Origin: Candidatus Propionivibrio dominans
Lineage (GTDB): Bacteria; Pseudomonadota; Gammaproteobacteria; Burkholderiales; Rhodocyclaceae
Length of the DNA stretch: 64,000 nt
Assembly (NCBI GenBank): GCA_016709335.1
Contig: JADJNC010000004.1
Coordinates: forward strand, 186,001 to 250,000
Direction of reading: 5' to 3'
Shown: piece after piece, positions 1 to 7,597 of the stretch
Layout of the letters: each line of letters begins with the position of its first letter
How positions within the stretch are numbered: position 1 is the stretch's first letter
Position numbers and translations under genes: made by a program
Notes under the pieces: model-generated
Databases searched by the model: none
What the model was told of the DNA's origin: nothing
What the model saw: the letters and a program-made list of their open reading frames with translations, nothing else

Positions 1-693
1 CCGGAGATGGTTCCCCTGTATATCCTGCGCGTCCCGGTGCGCTACTACCGGGATCCTCCAGCCTATTTTTACGGATGGCGCCGAGAAGCACCGCCGCGCT
101 GGGGCGATCACTGGGGTAACGATTGGGAGCAGCATCGGCGCGGTTGGGATCAGTGGAATCACCGTTCCGCTCCAGCGCCGGCACCGCTACCGGTCTACCA
201 GAAAAAATATTCGGGTGACCGCTATCCCCAGGCCGAGCAGCAGCGCAAAATGCACCAGCAGAATTACCGTTACCAGCCGCGTGATGCCATGGTGCGGCAG
301 CACGATCAGGCACCGGCCGTGCAAAGAGCGCCCGCGCCGTCGCGCCAGAGTCGGGAAACACCGCCGGAAAGAAATCAGCGCTCGCAGCAGGAAAGTCAGC
401 GCGCTGCGCCGTCGCCACACCTTCCGAGCGCTCCAGTCGCTCCGCATTCGCAAGCACCGCAACAAAGAGGCGAAGCGACTCAAAGATCAGCCCCGGCCCC
501 TGAGCAACAGCGAACTCCGGCCGACCGGGGAAAGCAGCAGGCCCGACCAGCACCGGTACAGCATGAACAGCCGGCGCCAAGGCAGGATCAGCACAAAGCA
601 CCCCAGGAGCCAGGGCGAGGTCACGGACAAGAGCGCAACCAGGAGAATGATCGCGACCCAGGCGAAGGACATGGGCAAGGTCGAAACAGGTAG
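1..693 (+). CDS. Pro/Gln-rich, probably secreted protein (5' partial)
   Basis: The frame is open to the left edge, so the ATG at position 7 may not be the true start. The N-terminal 50 residues are rich in Tyr, Trp and Arg (YYRDPPAYFYGWRRE, WGDHWGNDWEQHRRGWDQW). From about residue 55 on the protein is low-complexity Pro/Gln/Arg/Ala and ends in charged Gly-Arg-Gln-Asn repeats. No catalytic motif is visible. Such W/Y-rich heads followed by PQ-rich tails are common in secreted or envelope proteins of betaproteobacteria, but I do not recognise a named family. It is convergent with the Ca-binding protein gene downstream, 49 bp away. Confidence 0.55.
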   Translation, partial: PEMVPLYILRVPVRYYRDPPAYFYGWRREAPPRWGDHWGNDWEQHRRGWDQWNHRSAPAPAPLPVYQKKYSGDRYPQAEQQRKMHQQNYRYQPRDAMVRQHDQAPAVQRAPAPSRQSRETPPERNQRSQQESQRAAPSPHLPSAPVAPHSQAPQQRGEATQRSAPAPEQQRTPADRGKQQARPAPVQHEQPAPRQDQHKAPQEPGRGHGQERNQENDRDPGEGHGQGRNR

Positions 694-742
694 GACGGAC
701 CGACGCACCGCTTGCCCGTTTCTCGCCCTGAGCCAGGTGCCG

Positions 743-1738
743 CTAAACCGCCAGATCTACCTGCTGTAGCGTACCTGCGCTGCCGTCTTCGCGCAGGTAG
801 ATGCCGCTGGCGCGAATCTGGGCGAGCGGCCGGTTTTCGCTGTCGTTGAGCGCGAAAGGCGTTTCGCTTGAGCCCAGATAGAGCGCGCCGACACCCTTGT
901 CACGCAAGGTACTCAGCGTATCCTGCCCGGCGCCGTCGCGCTGCCAGATGCGCAGGGTGGTGAATGCGGCGTCGGCCTCGTCCAGCCAGTGGTTGCCGTC
1001 GCCGTCGAGGGCCGCAAGGTCGGCAAAGCCGTTGCCGGAGCGGGTGCCGAACAGTTCGCTGCCGTCATTGATGTGGCCATCGGCGTTGCGGTCGATGGCC
1101 AGAAAGCCGCTGCTGGCGCCCAGCGCGCCAATCAATTCGCTCTTGCCGTCTGCGTCGAGATCGAAGGCGAAGCGCTTCCCCGACAGCTCGGCGGCCTTGC
1201 CGTCGAAGTTGATCACCAAAGGGTCGCGCAGTACCACCGCCTTGCCGCTATCGATGATCTTGCTCTCGCACTCGAAATCGCGACACATGGCGAGTTCGAG
1301 TTTGAAGTCGAGCGAACGGCCATCGGCCGCAAGGATTTGGCCCGTCGATGAGAAATCGGTGCGCTCGTGCTCGCGAAAGACTTCGGTGAATTCGTTCTTC
1401 CATTCCATCTCGAGCGCGCGTTCCGGGCGACTGGTGCTGTTTTCCGGCATCTGCGTTTTGAGCGGTGCGCGCAAATCAGTCACCGACGAATCCTGCTTGC
1501 CGGTAATCAACTCCAGCAGGCGGACAATAAAGGCTTCGAGCAACATCAGCAGCCGCGCTTCTCGATCCGTTTTGCGATCCGTTCTGAAAACCATTTCGCC
1601 GTTCGCCGGCAACTCCCCGGCCTGCGCCACGCCCTCGAAAACAGAGCGGAAGCTGGTCACGGATTCGAGCCTGGCCTCGTATTCGCTGGAAAAACGGTGG
1701 TCGGCCTGCATTGCCACGGCGGATTGTTCGATCTTCAT
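743..1738 (-). CDS. EF-hand/dockerin-like calcium-binding protein
   Basis: This is a 331-residue protein without a signal peptide. The C-terminal half holds Asp-rich calcium loops: FDLDADGKSELIG (about residues 195-207), FLAIDRNADGHINDGSELFG (about 213-232) and LAALDGDGNHWLDEADAAF (about 240-258). The pattern D-x-[DN]-x-[DN]-G followed by DGSELFG is typical of a family of hypothetical proteins often described as VCBS/EF-hand-like and found in many proteobacteria. The N-terminal 150 residues look polar with no recognised domain. It stands alone, convergent with the gene to its left. A role in Ca2+ binding is inferred from the loops; the biological role is unknown. Confidence 0.6.
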   Translation of the reverse strand: MKIEQSAVAMQADHRFSSEYEARLESVTSFRSVFEGVAQAGELPANGEMVFRTDRKTDREARLLMLLEAFIVRLLELITGKQDSSVTDLRAPLKTQMPENSTSRPERALEMEWKNEFTEVFREHERTDFSSTGQILAADGRSLDFKLELAMCRDFECESKIIDSGKAVVLRDPLVINFDGKAAELSGKRFAFDLDADGKSELIGALGASSGFLAIDRNADGHINDGSELFGTRSGNGFADLAALDGDGNHWLDEADAAFTTLRIWQRDGAGQDTLSTLRDKGVGALYLGSSETPFALNDSENRPLAQIRASGIYLREDGSAGTLQQVDLAV

Positions 1739-1942
1739 TGTTCGCTCCTTGCTGGTCAGGGGAAACAGACTGCTGCAAGGTGCGTGCCATTGATCGAACT
1801 ATCGAAGAATCATGGTCCTGTGTCATCCCGGCGCTGAGTTGCGGCAAACTTCTTGCGGCAAACTTCGCCGCTCGGGCGGCAAAGGTGGCCAGGCAAACGC
1901 CGCTGCAAGCGGATCAAGTGCAAACAGGGCACAGGTTCATCA

Positions 1943-2518
1943 TCACCACACCCGAACGCCGATCAGGAGTGGATGCAGATAAATCGCAAAGACGAAATAA
2001 GCGGCCAGACCAAGCGCCACGGTGATCAAATCGCGCTTCAGGCTACCCGCCGGCCAGGTCTTGCCAGTGGCACGATCACGTCGCCGCAGGGAGGCATAAT
2101 CGAGCGCTGCCCAAAACAGAAAAGCGCCGAACAACAGCAGGTCGGCAAGCGTGCCGTTGGCCAGCAAATGCGCCAAAGCCCATAGCTTGACGCCGGCCAC
2201 CAGCGGATGTCCGATTCTGGCGCGTAGCCGGTTGCCGGGCAGATAGGCCGCAACCCACAGGACAAACACCGGCAGCATCAGCGTCGCTGCCAGATGCCGC
2301 GTCCACAAGGGAGGCTGCCAGAGCGCCACCGGCGTCGCGCGCGCATCGGCATACCCCAAAACGATGAGCACCAGACCGAGCAGCGCCAGCAACGAATACG
2401 CTCCCTTCCAGATGCCCTCACCCCGGAGCGCCACCTGCCGCGAGCGCCACGCATCGGCAAAGATGCGGATCGAATGCAAACCGAGAAACAACAGCAAACC
2501 GATGATCAATAGCGTCAC
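1943..2518 (-). CDS. nnrU: NnrU family integral membrane protein
   Basis: This 191-residue protein has about five to six hydrophobic segments. It starts TLLIIGLLLFLGLHSIRIF, with the LHSIRIFAD stretch typical of NnrU, then HLAATLMLPVFVLWVAAY and the late motif HPLVAGVKLWALAHLLANG. NnrU proteins were named from the Nir/Nor region of denitrifiers and are linked to NO or nitrite metabolism; the exact activity is not established. Its place a few hundred bases from the nar operon fits that theme. It is transcribed in the same direction as the nar operon but is separated from it by a repeat element. Confidence 0.85.
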   Translation of the reverse strand: MTLLIIGLLLFLGLHSIRIFADAWRSRQVALRGEGIWKGAYSLLALLGLVLIVLGYADARATPVALWQPPLWTRHLAATLMLPVFVLWVAAYLPGNRLRARIGHPLVAGVKLWALAHLLANGTLADLLLFGAFLFWAALDYASLRRRDRATGKTWPAGSLKRDLITVALGLAAYFVFAIYLHPLLIGVRVW

Positions 2519-2570
2519 GTTTCGTTCCTATCCCTGTTCCGAAAAGCGCCATATTACCCTTAAAATTTCT

Positions 2571-2736
2571 CAGATTGAGCGTAATGCCAATATCGCAGGC
2601 CCTCATCCCCGGCCCTTCTCCCGCTGGGAGAAGGGTGCAAACCCCCTCGCCCTGTGGGAGAGGGTCGGGGTGAGGGCCAAGCACTCGCCAGTCTTGCTGT
2701 ACGACCAATTTGTCGCGCTCAACTGCAGTTTCAGGA
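2571..2736 (+). repeat. Interspersed MITE-like palindromic element, copy 1
   Basis: This gene-free stretch (2519-2879) holds a roughly 165-bp element. Its centre is two GC-rich hairpins: CCTTCTCCCGCTGGGAGAAGG at 2612-2634 region, and CTCGCCCTGTGGGAGAGGG just after. A 25-bp block at 2581-2605 recurs perfectly, inverted, at 36702-36726. The right end, CTCAACTGCAGTTTCAGG, matches the ends of the copies at 14751 and 36581. No ORF is carried. Confidence 0.7.
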
Positions 2737-2879
2737 TTGATCAATCAAGCCTGAAGTCTGTCTCGGGAATGGCTGTACCGCAGGAGCAGGAATCGTTGGA
2801 ATTGCCGGGATACGAGGCCCGCTTTCCCGCTTCAGGCTATTTCCGGTGAGGAAATACTGCCCTCGTCAAAGCGAGCACT

Positions 2880-3620
2880 TCATATGACGAAGATGTAACT
2901 ATCGTCGAAGTCGTTGAACGCGGCATGGGCAGTGCTGTCATCGATGGGAGGGTACGGGCCGGTACCGCTGTGCGTTGAATCCGAGGCCGCAACAAATTTG
3001 CCGCTCTGGCCATCGAAGACATGGACTTCACCGTCTTCGATCACGTAGTGCCAGCCGTGCAGCGTAATTCTTCCGGCTTCTACCCCTTCGCGCACCATCG
3101 GATAACCCATCAGCTTCTCCAGTTGCATTACGACGGCACGCTGTTCGGTGCGGCGCAGTGATTCTGGTGTTACCGCCTCCGGCAGCACCGCCTCACGGCC
3201 CATATCCAGCCAGGCCGCCAGATTTCTCGCCTGCGGATTGACCTGATCGTAAAGTGCGCGGATGCCGCCGCAGTGGCTGTGGCCGCAAACGACAATTCGT
3301 GAAACTTTCAGGTAGATGACAGCGAATTCAATCGCCGCCGAGGTGCCGTGGTAACCCACCCAGCGCCGGGGTTTTTTGAGGTCGGGATCCTCGCTCCAGC
3401 CATCGTAAGGGGGCACGAAGGCAGCGACATTGCGCACGATGAACAGCTCGCCCGGCCCGGTACCGGTCAGCAGGTAAGGTACCAGGCGCGAGTCGGAACA
3501 GCCGATGAACAGGATGCTTGGATGCTGGCCGTCCCTGACCAGATTCCTGAATTGTTCCTGGACGCCCGGAAAGGTATCAATGTGGAAACGGCGTAGTCGC
3601 TGCAGCAGTTCGTCGGACAC
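2880..3620 (-). CDS. can: Beta-class carbonic anhydrase
   Basis: Zinc enzyme interconverting CO2 and bicarbonate. The beta-CA signature is present: GCSDSR with zinc ligand Cys41 and the Asp43/Arg45 pair, and VCGHSHCGG with ligands His114 and Cys117. The length of 246 residues is normal for the plant-like/proteobacterial type. The start is GTG at 3620 with GGAAGG upstream. It begins 23 bp after the PPIase stop, so it is probably the last gene of the nar operon. A carbonic anhydrase there could supply bicarbonate or buffer pH during nitrate respiration; that role is inference. Confidence 0.92.
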   Translation of the reverse strand: MSDELLQRLRRFHIDTFPGVQEQFRNLVRDGQHPSILFIGCSDSRLVPYLLTGTGPGELFIVRNVAAFVPPYDGWSEDPDLKKPRRWVGYHGTSAAIEFAVIYLKVSRIVVCGHSHCGGIRALYDQVNPQARNLAAWLDMGREAVLPEAVTPESLRRTEQRAVVMQLEKLMGYPMVREGVEAGRITLHGWHYVIEDGEVHVFDGQSGKFVAASDSTHSGTGPYPPIDDSTAHAAFNDFDDSYIFVI

Positions 3621-3643
3621 TGGGCGCCTTCCGGAACAGTGGG

Positions 3644-4498
3644 CTACTGCACCAATGGCGTGTCTGCGGCATCCAGGTCGACACCCGTGATGCGGGCACC
3701 CGCGGCCAGCACCTGCACGTACTGGCGCAATGCAGTGACGTAGCTTTGCTGGCGCAAAGACATCGCCACGGCCCCGCTGACTGCCGCGTAGGGCTGTGGC
3801 TGGCCCGGTTCGCGTTGCAGAACCTCGACCACGTGCAGACCAAAGCGGCTGTGGACGAGCCGTGGCAGCACGCCGACTTCAATCTGTCCAAACAGCTCTT
3901 TGGCAAACTCCGTCGCGCAGTCGGCAGCCTCCAGCCAACCCAGGTCTCCGCCTTCGGCGCCACTGGGACAATTGGAGAGTTCGCGTGCCGAGCGGACAAA
4001 TTCGTCACTGGCGCTGCCATCATGGCAGCGTACGTCGAGCAGGCAGGCCTCGGCACGCTGGCGCAGTGCCACCACGTCGACTCCGGGGGTGACGGCAAAC
4101 AGGATATGCCGCGCGCGAACGCGTTCGCCGGTGCGGTAGGTGGCCTCATGCGCCGCATGGTGACGGCGACAGGCTTCTGCAGACGGTTCGGGTGAGTCGA
4201 TGTTCTGCGCCAGCAGTGCTTCAATGGCGGCCGACGCCGCTTCGCTGATCACCCCGTCGCGCGGCGCGAAACCGGTGGCATCGGTGGCATCGGTGGCATC
4301 GGTTCCATCGGCGGCATCAAGCAGGCCGCTTTTCATGGCCTCCTGGCGCAGCAACTCGATGCACGCGCGCTGGCGCAGTTCCTCGGGCGCCAGATGCTCG
4401 CTGGCGTCGTTCAGCGGCACGCCGTTGACCTGCGCGACAGGGGCGGGAACCGCCTCGAAATCGTTCGCTGCGATAGTTTGTGCGGATGATGCGGACAT
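3644..4498 (-). CDS. Parvulin-type peptidyl-prolyl isomerase of the nar operon
   Basis: This PpiC/NifM-like foldase is often the gene after narI in betaproteobacterial nar operons, where it is thought to help maturation of the nitrate reductase; the exact client is unproven. The parvulin core is seen from ERVRARHILFAV through GGDLGWLEAADCATEFAKELF and the end motif SRFGLHVVEVLQRE. I chose the ATG at 4498 (protein start MSASSAQTIAAND), 10 bp after narI, rather than the in-frame ATG at 4549 inside narI. A TDATDATDAT tract, from a 9-bp unit repeated three times near 4279-4305, lies in the N-terminal linker. No signal peptide is seen, so it is probably cytoplasmic. Confidence 0.85.
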   Translation of the reverse strand: MSASSAQTIAANDFEAVPAPVAQVNGVPLNDASEHLAPEELRQRACIELLRQEAMKSGLLDAADGTDATDATDATGFAPRDGVISEAASAAIEALLAQNIDSPEPSAEACRRHHAAHEATYRTGERVRARHILFAVTPGVDVVALRQRAEACLLDVRCHDGSASDEFVRSARELSNCPSGAEGGDLGWLEAADCATEFAKELFGQIEVGVLPRLVHSRFGLHVVEVLQREPGQPQPYAAVSGAVAMSLRQQSYVTALRQYVQVLAAGARITGVDLDAADTPLVQ

Positions 4499-4508
4499 GG
4501 TGAGCGAC

Positions 4509-5252
4509 TCAGAGACCGCTGCCGGGCTGGCGCGGCAGGTTGTGGCCAAGCGGAACGTTCAGGCGCCGGCTCCGCACCAACTGGCTGGGGCGGAACAGGA
4601 AGCTGACTGTGGCGAAGCCGCTCCAGACATGCACCAGCCGGCTGAAGGGGAAGAGCAGGAAGATTGTCATGCCGAGCACCAGGTGAATCTTGTACGGCCA
4701 GGCCAGCGCCACCAGCCCCTCGGCGTCGGGGCGGAAGGTGACGATGCGCTGCGCCCAGTCCGAGAGGGATAGCATCACGCTGGCATCGCTATGGGCGAGC
4801 GAGTACGGCAGCGTGATCAGGCCAATGCTGAGCTGGATCCACAGAATGATCAGGATGGCAATGTCGGTGCGATGACTGGTCAGCCGGATGCGCGGATCGA
4901 AGAGGCGCCGGTAGAGCAACATCGACAGGCCGATGAAGCAGATGAAGCCAGCCACGCCACCGGCGGTCACCGCCACCAGTTGCTTGTGCTCGGCCGTGAT
5001 GAACGGCTCGTATACCCAATGCGGCGTCAGCAGCCCCACCGTGTGGCCCATCAGCAGGAACAGAATGCCGATATGGAACAGGTTGCTGCCCCAGCGTAGC
5101 GTGCCGGTGCGCAACAGTTGAGAGGAGTCGCTTTTCCACGTGTACTGGTCGCGGTCGAAACGCGCCAGGCTACCCATCAGAAACACCGCCAGACAGATAT
5201 ACGGGTAAACGTTGAAGAGGAAGTTGTGCAGATAGGACTGAACGGGGTTCAT
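4509..5252 (-). CDS. narI: Respiratory nitrate reductase gamma subunit (cytochrome b)
   Basis: NarI anchors NarGH to the membrane, oxidises quinol and passes electrons through two b hemes. The 247-residue protein has five hydrophobic helices (for example YPYICLAVFLMGSLARF and HIGILFLLMGHTVGLL) and conserved His residues in HIGILFLLMGHTVG and in KIHLVLGMTIFLLFPFSRLVH, as expected for the heme ligands. Its start overlaps the narJ stop by 4 bp, indicating coupled translation. Confidence 0.96.
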   Translation of the reverse strand: MNPVQSYLHNFLFNVYPYICLAVFLMGSLARFDRDQYTWKSDSSQLLRTGTLRWGSNLFHIGILFLLMGHTVGLLTPHWVYEPFITAEHKQLVAVTAGGVAGFICFIGLSMLLYRRLFDPRIRLTSHRTDIAILIILWIQLSIGLITLPYSLAHSDASVMLSLSDWAQRIVTFRPDAEGLVALAWPYKIHLVLGMTIFLLFPFSRLVHVWSGFATVSFLFRPSQLVRSRRLNVPLGHNLPRQPGSGL

Positions 5253-5986
5253 GCGACTACTCCTGATTGTGGGTTGGCCTGGGCGCCGGGCGCACGCACG
5301 GGCTGAAAGGGCATGACGTGGATCGCTTGCGTTTGGCCGGGGCGGGACTGACCGTTTGCCGAACAGCCGTCGAACACCACCGGCTCGGCCCAGCTCGCGT
5401 CCAGCGACTCTTCGGCGAGCGGCTGGAATGATTTGAAGGCTGGCGCCTGTTCACCGGCCAGATCGAGCAGCGCGCCGAGCACGCTGGCGTAGGCGCTGCC
5501 GCGCTGCTGCAGGGCGCCGAAGATGGCATTCAGAATGTGCGCCATCTCGCCGAGGAAGGCCTTGGCCTCGTCCGGCGGCTGGGTCGAGACGAATTCCAGC
5601 AGCGCCGGCAGGTAGTCGGGCAGCTCGCCCTCGGCCAGGATCAGGCCGGCGTTCTCGTAAGTCTGGCCGAGGTCGATCAGCGCCGGGCCGCGCTCGCGCG
5701 AGTCGCCGTGCACATGCTCGAAGAGGTGCAGCGAGGTGGCACGACCGCGATCGAAAAGCTCGACGTAATCGGACTCGGCCTGCAAGGGATCGGCCTGGCG
5801 CAGGGTGTCCATCAGTGCATCGACGTCTGCCCGGCGCGCCGGTGACAGCGCGCCTTCGTCACGCAGCAGCTCGCTCATCTCTGGCAGGTAGCCGCGCATC
5901 CGGGCATCGGGGTAACCGAGCAGCGCCGACAGTACGCGCAAGGTTTTCGCCATCGGCGGCGGAGAGTTAAATGCGAACATGTTCAA
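5249..5986 (-). CDS. narJ: Nitrate reductase molybdenum cofactor assembly chaperone
   Basis: NarJ binds apo-NarG in the cytoplasm and helps insertion of the Mo cofactor before membrane attachment. The sequence has the TorD/NarJ-type helical fold with LRVLSALLGYPD at the start and LFEHVHGDSRERGPALIDLGQTY, a hallmark stretch of NarJ. The length is 245 residues. The start ATG overlaps the narH stop by 4 bp and the stop overlaps narI by 4 bp, so narHJI is translationally linked. Confidence 0.95.
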   Translation of the reverse strand: MNMFAFNSPPPMAKTLRVLSALLGYPDARMRGYLPEMSELLRDEGALSPARRADVDALMDTLRQADPLQAESDYVELFDRGRATSLHLFEHVHGDSRERGPALIDLGQTYENAGLILAEGELPDYLPALLEFVSTQPPDEAKAFLGEMAHILNAIFGALQQRGSAYASVLGALLDLAGEQAPAFKSFQPLAEESLDASWAEPVVFDGCSANGQSRPGQTQAIHVMPFQPVRAPGAQANPQSGVVA

Positions 5987-7518
5987 ACCTCCGCCTTGAT
6001 GGGAATGGTACGTTTCTTCTCGCTACCGAACAGGCTGGTCTGGCCGGTGCCTTCGGAGCAGCCGTTGCCAAAGCTGAAGCCGCAGCCGCCGCGCAGGTTG
6101 AAGGTGTTCTCGGCATATTCGCGGTGCGTGGTGGGGATCACGAAGCGGTCTTCGTAGTTGGCAATGGCCATCACGTGATACATCTCCTCGACCTCGGCCT
6201 GGCTGATCCCGACCTGCTGCAGAACAGCCTGGTTGAGGCGCCCGTTGACATGCTTTTCGCGCTGGTAGGCGCGCATCGCCAGCAGCCGTTCGAGCGCACG
6301 CACCACCGGCGCGGTGTCACCGGCGGTGAGCAGGTTGGCCAGGTACTTGACCGGGATGCGCAACTGCTTGACGTCGGGGATCTCGCCGTTGCTGCCCACC
6401 TGCCCGGCGTTGGCTGCGGCGCTGATCGGCGACAGCGGCGGCACGTACCAGACCATCGGCAGCGTGCGGTACTCGGGGTGCAGGGGCAGCGCCACCTTCC
6501 AGTCCACCGCCATCTTGTACACCGGGCTGTTGCGCGCGGCCTCCATCCACTTGTCGGGGATGCCGTCGATGGCGGCCTGGGCGATGACCTTGGGATCGTT
6601 CGGGTCGAGAAAGATCTTGAGTTGCGCCTGGTACAGGTCGCGATCGTGTTCGACGCTGGCTGCCTCCTCAATGCGATCGGCGTCGTAAAGCAACACGCCG
6701 AGATATCGGATACGACCGACGCAGGTTTCCGAGCACACGGTCGGCTGGCCGGCTTCGATGCGCGGATAGCAGAAGATGCACTTCTCGGCCTTGCCGCTCT
6801 TCCAGTTGTAATAGATCTTCTTGTACGGGCAGCCGGAAACGCACATGCGCCAGCCACGGCACTTGTCCTGGTCGATCAGCACGATGCCGTCTTCCTCGCG
6901 CTTGTAGATCGACCCGGAGGGACAGCTCGCGACGCAGGCCGGGTTCAGGCAGTGCTCGCACAGCCTCGGCAAATACATCATGAAGGTGTTCTCGAACTGG
7001 CCGCAGATGTCAATCTGCGCCTGTTCAAAACCCGCTTCGAAGTTCTTGTCCTTGCTGCGTTTGGCAAATTCACCGCCGAGGATCTCTTCCCAGTTCGGTC
7101 CCCAGACGATCTTGTCCATCTGCATGCCGGTGATCAGGCTGCGCGGCCGCGCCGTCGGACTGGCCTTCATCTCCGGTGCACTTTGCAGGTGGTCGTAGTC
7201 AAAAGTGAAGGGCTCGTAGTAGTCGTCGATCTCCGGCAGGTTGGGGTTGGCGAAAATGCGCATCAGCAGCTTCCACTTGCCGCCCTGGCGCGGTTCGATG
7301 GAGCCGTTGGCCTTGCGCAGCCAGCCGCCGTTCCATTTGTCCTGGTTTTCCCATTCCTTGGGGTAGCCGATGCCGGGTTTGGTCTCGACGTTGTTGAACC
7401 AGGCGTATTCGACCCCGGGCCGGCTGGTCCACACGTTCTTGCAGGTGACTGAACAGGTATGGCAACCGATGCACTTGTCGAGGTTGAGCACCATGCCGAT
7501 TTGGGCGCGTATTTTCAT
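5983..7518 (-). CDS. narH: Respiratory nitrate reductase beta subunit (Fe-S)
   Basis: NarH carries four Fe-S clusters and passes electrons from NarI to NarG. Cysteine motifs are intact: KCIGCHTCSVTCKNVW near residue 15, CEHCLNPACVASCPSGSIYKR near 190, CRGWRMCVSGCPYKKIYY (the Trp marks the 3Fe-4S site) and KCIFCYPRIEAGQPTVCSETC. The length of 511 residues is standard. It lies 79 bp downstream of narG in the same operon, and a hydrophilic linker with no other signal separates them. Confidence 0.97.
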   Translation of the reverse strand: MKIRAQIGMVLNLDKCIGCHTCSVTCKNVWTSRPGVEYAWFNNVETKPGIGYPKEWENQDKWNGGWLRKANGSIEPRQGGKWKLLMRIFANPNLPEIDDYYEPFTFDYDHLQSAPEMKASPTARPRSLITGMQMDKIVWGPNWEEILGGEFAKRSKDKNFEAGFEQAQIDICGQFENTFMMYLPRLCEHCLNPACVASCPSGSIYKREEDGIVLIDQDKCRGWRMCVSGCPYKKIYYNWKSGKAEKCIFCYPRIEAGQPTVCSETCVGRIRYLGVLLYDADRIEEAASVEHDRDLYQAQLKIFLDPNDPKVIAQAAIDGIPDKWMEAARNSPVYKMAVDWKVALPLHPEYRTLPMVWYVPPLSPISAAANAGQVGSNGEIPDVKQLRIPVKYLANLLTAGDTAPVVRALERLLAMRAYQREKHVNGRLNQAVLQQVGISQAEVEEMYHVMAIANYEDRFVIPTTHREYAENTFNLRGGCGFSFGNGCSEGTGQTSLFGSEKKRTIPIKAEV

Positions 7519-7597
7519 GCGACTGACTCCTGAAGGGCCGTCCCGAAGGAGGCAGCGGCCCCCTCGGGGGGCAGCGAACGAATGTGAGCGTGGGGGT

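Noticed and set aside
897..1793. Long plus-strand frame opposite the Ca-binding protein gene
   Set aside because: Ser/Arg-rich antisense frame of a well-supported gene.
2600..2680. CRISPR-like repeated palindromes
   Set aside because: Only two adjacent, non-identical hairpins without spacers of regular length; they belong to the dispersed MITE-like element.
4279..4305. Tandem 9-bp repeat in the PPIase gene as a phase-variation tract
   Set aside because: The unit is nine bases, so copy change keeps the frame; it only alters linker length.
5971..7452. 493-codon plus-strand frame opposite narH
   Set aside because: Antisense of narH, which has all Fe-S motifs.
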